Positions 1-5,286 of a stretch of DNA of 10,544 nucleotides are shown in pieces (the stretch's first letter is position 1; the number at the start of each line of letters is the position of its first letter). This stretch comes from Clostridia bacterium (GTDB lineage Bacteria > Bacillota > Clostridia > Oscillospirales > Acutalibacteraceae), in assembly GCA_900754145.1 (NCBI GenBank), contig CAAEBW010000113.1, positions 1-10,544 on the forward strand. Direction: 5' to 3'. Under the pieces are notes generated by a model that was not told the origin of the DNA, searched no databases, and saw only the letters and a program-made list of their open reading frames with translations. The translations under genes and the position numbers were made by a program.

Positions 1-24
1 CGCCCGAATCAAAATTCTTCTAAA

Positions 25-169
25 TGGCAGGTCGAAGAGTTTGTGTCTCCGCCTTTTTTCGTCCTGCGAAGTCACGAATTTGCAGAAATACTCGGCGTAT
101 TTCAAAAATGAGTGCAAAGCAGGCGGGAAAAGGCGGTTACCCAAACCGTAACGGGTTCGACTCTCGCCA
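25..169 (+). ncRNA. Candidate structured RNA or imperfect palindromic element, unclassified
   Basis: No convincing gene covers positions 1-178; an open frame crossing it has no protein-like character. Seven perfectly complementary pairs occur in strictly nested order: 25-28/166-169, 31-36/156-161, 39-43/142-146, 49-57/128-136 (CCGCCTTTT with AAAAGGCGG), 63-67/119-123, 79-84/113-118 and 85-91/97-103 (GAAATAC, 5-base loop, GTATTTC). Together they give about 42 base pairs in a rod with internal loops and one-sided bulges of 11 bases (68-78) and 9 bases (104-112). It lies directly 3' of the DUF3343 gene. The 3' flank (152-175) also resembles a tRNA or tmRNA T-arm, which sets the plus-strand choice weakly. 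I could not match it to tRNA, tmRNA, 6S, SRP or RNase P RNA. It could equally be a palindromic repeat or DNA element rather than a transcript. The pairing is seen directly; any RNA function is inferred. Confidence 0.3.
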
Positions 170-178
170 GCCTAACAG

Positions 179-394
179 TCATTTTTCGCTGATTTCAAGG
201 ATTTTAATTCCCGCGTTTCGCAAAAGACTTTCTGCGTCGTTAAGCTCTCCGACAAGGACTATGCTGTAACCGCACCCCGAGCTTGCGCCGGAGGCAATCC
301 TCTCAATTTTAACATTATAACCTTTTTTCCTTAAGAGGTCGCGGCCCTTTATAGCGTAGGTTACCGTGCCTGTGGTAATAATATACTTTTTCAT
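179..394 (-). CDS. DUF3343 family protein (putative Se/S carrier-like)
   Basis: This 71-residue protein opens with MKKYIITTGTV and has a predicted beta-alpha-beta layout: a first strand, a helix around 13-24 with the basic run RKKG, a second strand (27-33), then a glycine/serine-rich segment containing SGCGYSI (39-45) and a final helix near 53-62. The single cysteine at 41 followed by Gly is the conserved feature of the DUF3343 (PF11823) family, annotated as putative selenium/sulfur carrier-like proteins. These are common in clostridia, often near selenium or sulfur-relay genes. No such partner gene is visible here, so the role is a family-level guess. The ATG is preceded by CGGAG at suitable spacing on the minus strand. 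The gene follows ytvI but has its own promoter at 429-457. Family recognition is fairly confident; the biochemical role is not known. Confidence 0.75.
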   Translation of the reverse strand: MKKYIITTGTVTYAIKGRDLLRKKGYNVKIERIASGASSGCGYSIVLVGELNDAESLLRNAGIKILEISEK

Positions 395-428
395 TTCTTT
401 TCACTCCGTTAACATTCCTTTATACTAT

Positions 429-457
429 ATCATATGCAGGGCACAAAATTTTGTCTA
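429..457 (-). promoter_or_regulatory. Sigma-A type promoter for the DUF3343 gene
   Basis: Read on the minus strand, TAGACA (plus positions 452-457) and TATGAT (429-434) are separated by exactly 17 bases. Each matches the consensus in five of six positions. Transcription would start near 422, giving a leader of about 28 bases that carries the CGGAG ribosome binding site before the ATG at 394. The -35 box includes the TAG stop codon of the upstream ytvI gene, so the small gene can be expressed independently even though it sits tandem to ytvI. Confidence 0.7.
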
Positions 458-1516
458 CGATTTGTCCGCACCGATGTCCTCTTTATAATATTCAATAACC
501 ACGATAAGGGTTATCGGCAAAATAAAAATTCCCGCTATACCGAATAGCTTTATTCCTATAAACATAGCAAGCAGAGTGAAAAGCGGTTTAATGCCCATCT
601 GATTTCCTATAATCTTAGGCTCGGCAAAATTCCTAACCACCGTTATTATAATATAGAGCGCCGCAAGAGATGTACCCTTAGCGGTATTATCCATTATTAA
701 TTCCACCGCCGCCCATGGGATAAGCACCGTGCCCGTTCCGAGAACAGGCAGTATATCGATAAGGGCGATAACTACCGCCAAAAGCAGTGAGTACTTTATT
801 TTCAAGACCGTAAATCCCGCGAAAAGCTCGACAAAGGTAATGCCGAGGATTATCAGGTAGCCCTTTGCAAATTTAAAAACGCTGTTTACAAGAATGTTTT
901 TGATTTTAAGAGCATTGCGGTATATCTTATCTCCGCAAAGCCCCCGTACGAATTTAATAAGCTTTCTATAATCAGCCGCTATATAACAGGACGAGGCGGC
1001 GGCTACAGCACAGCTCAAAAGAAATTCGGGCGCCCGCTTTACGGTATACCCCGCCGCCGAGGAAAGCAGAGAGGCAAGCCCCGCAACAGCTCTGTTTACC
1101 GCATCGCCGTAAAGTGTGCCTAAAAAATCGGTAAATTCCTTCGGCAGATTTTCAAAAAACGATGCGGCGGAGCTTTTTAGGTCATCAAAAAACGCCGTAA
1201 GCATATCCGCGTTGCCCCCTATTTCCTCAAAAAATCCCGCCGCTGAGCTTACGACTTTAAATAAGACAAAGAAAATCAAAGCCGCAACGCCTACAAACAC
1301 GCAAAGCGCCAGCGCTCCTGCCGCGGCTGAATGCCTGAGCTTAGTTTTTGAACTAATAAATCCCGAGGGCTTTTGAACGAGCCACGCTACAGCCCCTCCG
1401 ATAACAAAGGGCATAAGATAACCCAGTAAAAACCTGCAAACAAAAAATATTTCCGCGGCTATTGTAACAAAATAAAGGGTGTTAATAAGAAAGCTCTTTC
1501 GTGATTGTTGCTCCAA
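455..1516 (-). CDS. ytvI: AI-2E family transporter, YtvI-type sporulation membrane protein
   Basis: This 353-residue polytopic membrane protein has hydrophobic segments at roughly 10-34, 34-48, 66-90, 163-182, 217-240, 243-272, 283-296 and 312-342, plus a soluble amphipathic stretch at about 92-150 after the third segment. The signature DILPVLGTGTVLIPWA (254-269), followed by EPKIIGNQMGI (299-309) and a PLFTLLAMFIGIKLFG helix (311-326), is typical of the AI-2E/PerM permease-like family and most like the YtvI branch. That branch is annotated in endospore formers as a sporulation integral membrane protein; its substrate is not established. The start is TTG at 1514-1516, preceded on the minus strand by GGAG with a 9-base spacer and no upstream ATG. 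Length fits the family. No clear promoter was found in the 127-base divergent region upstream. Family call is strong; the sporulation role is by homology only. Confidence 0.85.
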   Translation of the reverse strand: MEQQSRKSFLINTLYFVTIAAEIFFVCRFLLGYLMPFVIGGAVAWLVQKPSGFISSKTKLRHSAAAGALALCVFVGVAALIFFVLFKVVSSAAGFFEEIGGNADMLTAFFDDLKSSAASFFENLPKEFTDFLGTLYGDAVNRAVAGLASLLSSAAGYTVKRAPEFLLSCAVAAASSCYIAADYRKLIKFVRGLCGDKIYRNALKIKNILVNSVFKFAKGYLIILGITFVELFAGFTVLKIKYSLLLAVVIALIDILPVLGTGTVLIPWAAVELIMDNTAKGTSLAALYIIITVVRNFAEPKIIGNQMGIKPLFTLLAMFIGIKLFGIAGIFILPITLIVVIEYYKEDIGADKS

Positions 1517-1582
1517 ATATATCCACTCCGCAAAATAAAATTATGTATATTTAACAGTAATAAAAAAATGTGCGGTTTTTTG

Positions 1583-1611
1583 TTGATTTTGGAGGAAACG
1601 TGTACTATAAT
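1583..1611 (+). promoter_or_regulatory. Promoter of the thrR-hom-lysC operon
   Basis: TTGATT (1583-1588) and a perfect TATAAT (1606-1611) are 17 bases apart. Transcription would begin near 1618, leaving a leader of only about 25 bases before the thrR ATG at 1644. That is too short for a T-box or riboswitch, so control is more likely at the DNA level. The -10 box lies inside an inverted repeat (1601-1619). The ribosome binding site GGAGG sits at 1633-1637. Confidence 0.75.
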
Positions 1612-1619
1612 AGAGTACA
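1601..1619. promoter_or_regulatory. Inverted repeat overlapping the -10 box, putative operator
   Basis: TGTACT (1601-1606) and AGTACA (1614-1619) form a perfect 6-bp inverted repeat around a 7-base centre, for a 19-bp palindromic site that contains the whole TATAAT. A further GTAC occurs at 1629-1632. A protein bound here would block RNA polymerase. The obvious candidate is the product of the first gene, ThrR, giving autoregulation, but nothing in the sequence proves which protein binds. The symmetry is seen; the operator role is inferred. Confidence 0.5.
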
Positions 1620-1643
1620 ATAGTTCGCGTACGGAGGACAGTT

Positions 1644-2081
1644 ATGAAGGAAGACAGATACCTGCTTATTAATTCAGCGGTGCTGCCGCCCGTCTTTGAG
1701 GGAGTGATTCTCGCAAAGGAGCTATTAGCGAGCGGCAAGGTCACAAGCGCCGCCGCCGCAGCAAAGGCGGCGGGAATTTCCAGAAGCGCCTTTTATAAGT
1801 ATAAGGATTATGTGTTTAAATATTCAGGTCTTAACGGCGGCACATTAAACCTTAAAGCCCTGCTTTCCGACAGGGCGGGAGTCTTTTCCGCGCTTACCGC
1901 CGAGCTTTTCAGCTGCGGCGCGAACATTATCACCGTCTCGCAGGGTATTCCCGAAAACGGAACCGCCAGCGCTTCGCTTACGGTTAGCACGGGCGGCATT
2001 TCCCCCGAGGAGCTGATTGACCGTTTGCTTCAGATTGACGGTGTAATATCAATTAAAAGAATAGACGGAGGTAAACAATGA
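1644..2081 (+). CDS. thrR: ThrR/PheB-type ACT-domain transcriptional regulator
   Basis: This 145-residue protein has an N-terminal helix-turn-helix region (about 29-56, with ISRSAFYKYKDYVF at its end) and a C-terminal ACT domain (about 68-140, with DRAGVFSALTAEL as its first strand-helix and a VSQ strand at 98-100). The architecture and the SRSAFYKY motif match the UPF0735/PheB family, whose Bacillus subtilis member ThrR represses threonine biosynthesis genes including hom. Being first in an operon with hom and lysC supports the same role here. The ACT domain is the likely amino-acid sensing part. GGAGG (1633-1637) lies six bases before the ATG. The stop overlaps the hom start as ATGA, which suggests translational coupling. 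The N-terminal region contains an alanine-rich run (AAAAAKAAG, 36-44) encoded by GC-rich repeats. Family call is firm; target and effector are inferred. Confidence 0.85.
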   Translation: MKEDRYLLINSAVLPPVFEGVILAKELLASGKVTSAAAAAKAAGISRSAFYKYKDYVFKYSGLNGGTLNLKALLSDRAGVFSALTAELFSCGANIITVSQGIPENGTASASLTVSTGGISPEELIDRLLQIDGVISIKRIDGGKQ

Positions 2082-3307
2082 TTAATGTCGCTATTATGGG
2101 TCACGGCGTCGTCGGTTCGGGCGTTGCCGAAATCCTTATAAATCATTCCGACAGAATCGCACAAAAGGCTCATACAGATGTGAATGTTAAATACATTCTC
2201 GACCTGCGCGATTTTCCCGATTTGTCCTACAGCGAAAAATTCATTAAGGATTTCAACACAATACTTAATGACGACAGCGTTAAGGTTGTAGTTGAGGTTA
2301 TGGGCGGAATTAATCCCGCTTACGATTTTGTAAAAAGCTGTCTTTTGAAGGGCAAGAGCGTCGCTACCTCAAACAAGGAGCTTGTGGCGGCAAAGGGCGC
2401 TGAGCTTATTAAAATTGCCAATGAAAACAATGTAAACTTCCTGTTTGAAGCCTCGGTCGGCGGCGGTATTCCCGTGCTTCGCCCGATAGCGCAATGCCTT
2501 GCCGCGAACGAAATTACCGAAATCGCGGGCATATTAAACGGAACAACCAACTTTATTTTAAATAAAATGATAGTGGATAATATGGATTTTGACGCGGCTC
2601 TCGCCTTAGCACAGGAATTAGGCTATGCCGAGAAAAATCCCGCCGCCGATATTGAGGGGCACGACGCCTGCCGTAAGGTCTGCATTTTAGCGGCTTTAGG
2701 CTTTGGCAAGCATGTTTATCCCGATCAGGTTGCGACCGAGGGTATAACCGATATTACCCTTGATGATGTTGAGTCTGCCGACAATTTCGGCTGTGTTATA
2801 AAGCTTATAGGAAGGGCAAAAAAGCTCCCGAACGGCAAAATTACCGCCTCTGTCCGTCCTACCCTTGTAAGCCGCGACTGTATTTTGTCGGGAGTCAACG
2901 GCGTATTCAACGCGATTATGGTAAACGGCGACCAAACGGGCGAGGTTATGTTCTACGGCAAGGGCGCGGGTAAGGAAGCGACTGCAAGTGCGGTAGTTGC
3001 CGATGTTATCGACTGCGTAAAGCACCTAAGCTCCCGCAAATACCTTGACTGGGATGAAGGCGCGCCCGATTATGTAGATAACGCTTACGATGAAGCTTCA
3101 AGACTCTATGTAAGGGTTTCGTCCGACGATTTTGACGGTCTCGAAAAACAGTTTGAGGCTCTCTTCCCCGCCGTATCTTCAGTTAAAAACAAATTCCGCG
3201 GCGAGATAGCATTTTTAACCGACGAGGAAAAGGAAAGCGTAATAAAAGAAAAGCTTTCGCACTTTAGCAATCTTTCCTCGCTTAAAGTTCTTAATACCTT
3301 TTTCTAA
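2078..3307 (+). CDS. hom: Homoserine dehydrogenase
   Basis: This enzyme reduces aspartate semialdehyde to homoserine with NAD(P)H (EC 1.1.1.3), at the branch to threonine and methionine. The 409 residues show an N-terminal Rossmann motif GHGVVGSG (8-15), the SNK motif with the conserved lysine (K100), the substrate-domain motif GILNGTTNF (151-159), and GYAEKNPAADIEGHDACRK (182-200). The last contains the conserved acidic residues and Lys200 of the active site. Residues about 341-408 form a short, diverged ACT-like domain starting at SRLYVRVSSDD. The ATG overlaps the thrR stop by four bases, with GGAGG (2067-2071) inside the end of thrR, so translation is probably coupled. lysC follows after 19 bases. 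The protein is slightly shorter than many ACT-containing homologues (about 430), the deficit being in the C-terminal domain. Identity is certain; feedback behaviour is not. Confidence 0.97.
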   Translation: MINVAIMGHGVVGSGVAEILINHSDRIAQKAHTDVNVKYILDLRDFPDLSYSEKFIKDFNTILNDDSVKVVVEVMGGINPAYDFVKSCLLKGKSVATSNKELVAAKGAELIKIANENNVNFLFEASVGGGIPVLRPIAQCLAANEITEIAGILNGTTNFILNKMIVDNMDFDAALALAQELGYAEKNPAADIEGHDACRKVCILAALGFGKHVYPDQVATEGITDITLDDVESADNFGCVIKLIGRAKKLPNGKITASVRPTLVSRDCILSGVNGVFNAIMVNGDQTGEVMFYGKGAGKEATASAVVADVIDCVKHLSSRKYLDWDEGAPDYVDNAYDEASRLYVRVSSDDFDGLEKQFEALFPAVSSVKNKFRGEIAFLTDEEKESVIKEKLSHFSNLSSLKVLNTFF

Positions 3308-3326
3308 TTTTCAGGGGGTAAAATAA

Positions 3327-4535
3327 ATGTCACTTATGGTAAAAAAATTCGGCGGTTCTTCGGTCGCCAACGCCGAGAGGGTATTTAATGTAGCGAATAC
3401 CATTATAGGCGATTACAAAAAGGGCAACGATGTTGTGGTTGTAGTATCGGCTCAAGGCGACACTACCGACGATTTAATCGAAAAAGCAAAGGAAATCAAT
3501 CCCGACGGTCCTTCAAGGCGCGAGCTTGATATGCTCCTCTCCGCAGGCGAGCAGATGTCGATTGCGCTCCTTGCAATGGCGATTGAAAAGTTGGGCTGTC
3601 CCGTAATTTCCCTGCTCGGCTGGCAGGCGGGCTTTTCCACCGACTCTAACCACGGCATCGCGCGTATTAAGAAGGTTGACCCCGAGCGTATCAGGAATGA
3701 AATTGCAAGGCGCAACATAGTAATAGTAGCGGGCTTTCAGGGGCTTAATAAGTATGATGATATAACAACCTTGGGCAGAGGCGGCTCGGACACAAGCGCG
3801 GTTGCAATAGCCGCCGCTATGAAGGCGGATGTATGCCAGATTTATACCGATGTTGACGGCGTTTACACCGCCGACCCCCGCAAGGTTCCCACAGCGAAAA
3901 AGCTTGACGCGATTACCTATGACGAGATGCTTGAGCTTGCGACCTTAGGCGCGCAGGTTCTTAACAACCGCTCGGTTGAGATGGCTAAAAAATACAATGT
4001 AGAGCTTGAAGTGCTTTCAAGCCTTGAAAACAAACCCGGCACAATCGTAAAGGAGACTGTTAAAATGGAAAAGACTTTAATCAGAGGCGTTGCTAAGGAC
4101 ACTAATGTTGCTACCGTTTCGGTAGTAGGGCTTGAGGACACTCCCGGAGTAGCCTTCAAAATCTTCAACAAGTTAGCTCAAAAAAGAATCAATGTTGATA
4201 TTATTCTCCAGTCGGTAGGCCGCGACGGCACAAAGGACATCACCTTCTCTGTCCCCAAGGATGACGGAAAGACTGCCGTTGAATCTTTAGAAGCTATGAA
4301 GGACAGCCTTAATTTCCACAAAATTGCCCTTGACGAATCTGTTGCTAAGGTTTCTATTGTAGGTGCAGGTATGGAAAGCCACCCCGGCGTTGCTTCTAAG
4401 ATGTTTGAAGCGCTTTATGACGCCAATATCAATCTCCGTATGATTTCCACCAGCGAAATCAAAATTTCGGTGCTTATCGATGCCGAATACGCCGATAAGG
4501 CGGTAAAAGCCGTTCACGATAAATTTATCGACTAA
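3327..4535 (+). CDS. lysC: Aspartate kinase, alpha subunit (LysC type)
   Basis: Aspartate kinase phosphorylates aspartate with ATP (EC 2.7.2.4), the first step towards lysine, threonine and methionine. The 402-residue product has the amino-acid kinase domain (about 1-235) with KFGGSS (7-12), SAGEQMS (72-78), AGFQG (135-139), TTLGRGGSDT (147-156) and TDVDGVYTADPR (174-185). Two ACT domains follow: one from about 262 (VSVVGLEDTPGVAFKIF) and one from about 341 (VSIVGAGMESHPGVASKMF), the latter with the STSEIKISV strand (374-382). AGGGGG eight to nine bases upstream selects the ATG at 3327 over a second ATG at codon 4. Length and layout match the Bacillus LysC-type kinase that forms alpha and beta subunits; an internal start for the beta chain is listed separately. 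It is the last gene of the operon, ending before a strong terminator. Confidence 0.97.
   Translation: MSLMVKKFGGSSVANAERVFNVANTIIGDYKKGNDVVVVVSAQGDTTDDLIEKAKEINPDGPSRRELDMLLSAGEQMSIALLAMAIEKLGCPVISLLGWQAGFSTDSNHGIARIKKVDPERIRNEIARRNIVIVAGFQGLNKYDDITTLGRGGSDTSAVAIAAAMKADVCQIYTDVDGVYTADPRKVPTAKKLDAITYDEMLELATLGAQVLNNRSVEMAKKYNVELEVLSSLENKPGTIVKETVKMEKTLIRGVAKDTNVATVSVVGLEDTPGVAFKIFNKLAQKRINVDIILQSVGRDGTKDITFSVPKDDGKTAVESLEAMKDSLNFHKIALDESVAKVSIVGAGMESHPGVASKMFEALYDANINLRMISTSEIKISVLIDAEYADKAVKAVHDKFID
4065..4535 (+). CDS. lysC: Aspartate kinase beta subunit from an in-frame internal start within lysC
   Basis: Codon 247 of lysC is an ATG (4065-4067) preceded by AAAGGAG (4049-4055) with a nine-base spacer, a better ribosome binding site than chance would supply inside a coding sequence. 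Starting there gives a 156-residue chain, beginning MEKTLIRGVAK, that contains exactly the two ACT domains and none of the kinase domain. Bacillus subtilis LysC (aspartokinase II) and Corynebacterium aspartokinase are known to make such a beta subunit from an internal start at the same place, assembling as alpha2beta2. The motif and frame are seen directly; actual production here is inferred from that precedent. Confidence 0.65.
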   Translation: MEKTLIRGVAKDTNVATVSVVGLEDTPGVAFKIFNKLAQKRINVDIILQSVGRDGTKDITFSVPKDDGKTAVESLEAMKDSLNFHKIALDESVAKVSIVGAGMESHPGVASKMFEALYDANINLRMISTSEIKISVLIDAEYADKAVKAVHDKFID

Positions 4536-4549
4536 TATCAGAGAGTATA

Positions 4550-4592
4550 AAACTCCCGCCCGTTTGAGAAAATCTCGAACGGGCGGAAGTTT
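4550..4592. terminator. Bidirectional terminator between lysC and the V-ATPase operon
   Basis: A long hairpin has AAACT (4550-4554) pairing with AGTTT (4588-4592), one C/A mismatch, then a 14-bp stem 4556-4569/4573-4586 (CCGCCCGTT core, one G-T wobble) closed by an AAA loop. On the plus strand it is followed by a T-rich stretch (4591-4605); on the minus strand it is followed by TTTTAT. It sits between the lysC stop (4535) and the subunit D stop (4604), so it probably ends both converging transcripts. Confidence 0.9.
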
Positions 4593-4603
4593 GTTCTTGT
4601 ATT

Positions 4604-5275
4604 TTAGACCGCATCGGGGTGGGTGTGCTTATACTCTATCTGCTGTTCAATCATCATATCCTTAACCTTCATAAGTCTCGCTCTGCTTGAGCGTTCGTTT
4701 TCCTCGAGCTTCATCGAGATAAAATGAATGGTCTCCTGATAGCGGGGAATAAGAACATGCTCGAGGGCGTTTACGCGGCGGCGGGTCTTTTCAATCTCGT
4801 CCGCCATAAGCTTTACCGACTTTTCCTTTTCGGCAAGTAGGAGCATTAAGGGCAAAAGCTCCGAAAGTCCGCTTACCGCGTCGTCAAGCTCAAAGCTTGT
4901 AGAGGCAAAGCCGTAGGAAAAAATGTCCGACTCCTCCGCCGTTCTGGTATTAATATGATAAACCGGAATATCAACGCTCATTACATTGCGGGTGGTCTGC
5001 TCCAAATAAACCTCCTGCTTGGGGGCTAAAAGGGCGGTATCAAGCGCCTCCTTTGACATAACGCTTGAAGCCAGCACAAAATCGGAGTTGACCTTACGGA
5101 GTCCCGCTTCAACCCGCTCGCGGAGGGTTTTGGTCTCCCTTATCATGTCAAGAAACTGCCGCATAAGCTCATCCCGCTTATCTTTAAGCAGCTTATGTCC
5201 CTTAAGGGCGGTTGAAAGCTGTTTTTTAAGGCGGGTAAGCCCCATACGGGTGGGATTAACATTAAGTGTTGCCAT
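4604..5275 (-). CDS. atpD: V-type ATP synthase/ATPase subunit D
   Basis: Subunit D is the long coiled-coil rotor shaft of the A/V-type ATPase; it turns inside the A3B3 head and joins it to the membrane ring with subunit F. The 223-residue product begins with the family hallmark NPTRM (7-11), followed by LTRLKKQL and KGHKLLKDKRDELM (25-38). It is almost wholly helical, with charged heptad-like helices at both ends (about 1-70 and 155-215) and a more hydrophobic middle, as expected. Its ATG lies 11 bases after the subunit B stop in TAAGGAGTGGGATAATG, where the stop codon runs into the ribosome binding site. It is the last gene before the shared terminator; H- or J-type extra genes seen downstream in Enterococcus are absent. 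The symbol follows V-type usage and should not be confused with F-type atpD. Confidence 0.95.
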   Translation of the reverse strand: MATLNVNPTRMGLTRLKKQLSTALKGHKLLKDKRDELMRQFLDMIRETKTLRERVEAGLRKVNSDFVLASSVMSKEALDTALLAPKQEVYLEQTTRNVMSVDIPVYHINTRTAEESDIFSYGFASTSFELDDAVSGLSELLPLMLLLAEKEKSVKLMADEIEKTRRRVNALEHVLIPRYQETIHFISMKLEENERSSRARLMKVKDMMIEQQIEYKHTHPDAV

Positions 5276-5286
5276 TATCCCACTCC

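Noticed and set aside
128..148. Rho-independent terminator for the DUF3343 gene (CGGTT/AACCG hairpin then TTTT on the minus strand)
   Set aside because: The stem is only five base pairs, two C residues separate it from a four-base T run, and the same bases pair better in the larger rod. Possible but weak.
72..176. Complete tRNA, including a selenocysteine tRNA suggested by TTTCAAAA near 100-107 and the DUF3343 neighbour
   Set aside because: The distance from that TCA to the T-loop is too long by about 17 bases, no 5' acceptor strand pairs with 168-175, and no anticodon stem forms.
24..269. 81-codon open frame on the plus strand at the left edge
   Set aside because: It crosses the inverted-repeat segment and runs antisense into the DUF3343 gene; its basic, Arg/Ser-rich translation resembles no protein family and it has no ribosome binding site.
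1591..1623. Leader peptide: GGAGG followed by a seven-codon GTG frame ending in TAG
   Set aside because: It lies upstream of and across the -10 box, so it would not be on the transcript from the promoter at 1583-1611.
1750..1773. GC-rich hairpin CCGCCGCC/GGCGGCGG inside thrR
   Set aside because: It is explained by alanine codons in the helix-turn-helix region, and there is no T tract or alternative structure to suggest an attenuator.
2078..4535. Riboswitch or T-box control of lysC
   Set aside because: Only 19 bases separate hom and lysC and the operon leader is about 25 bases, leaving no room for a lysine riboswitch or T-box.
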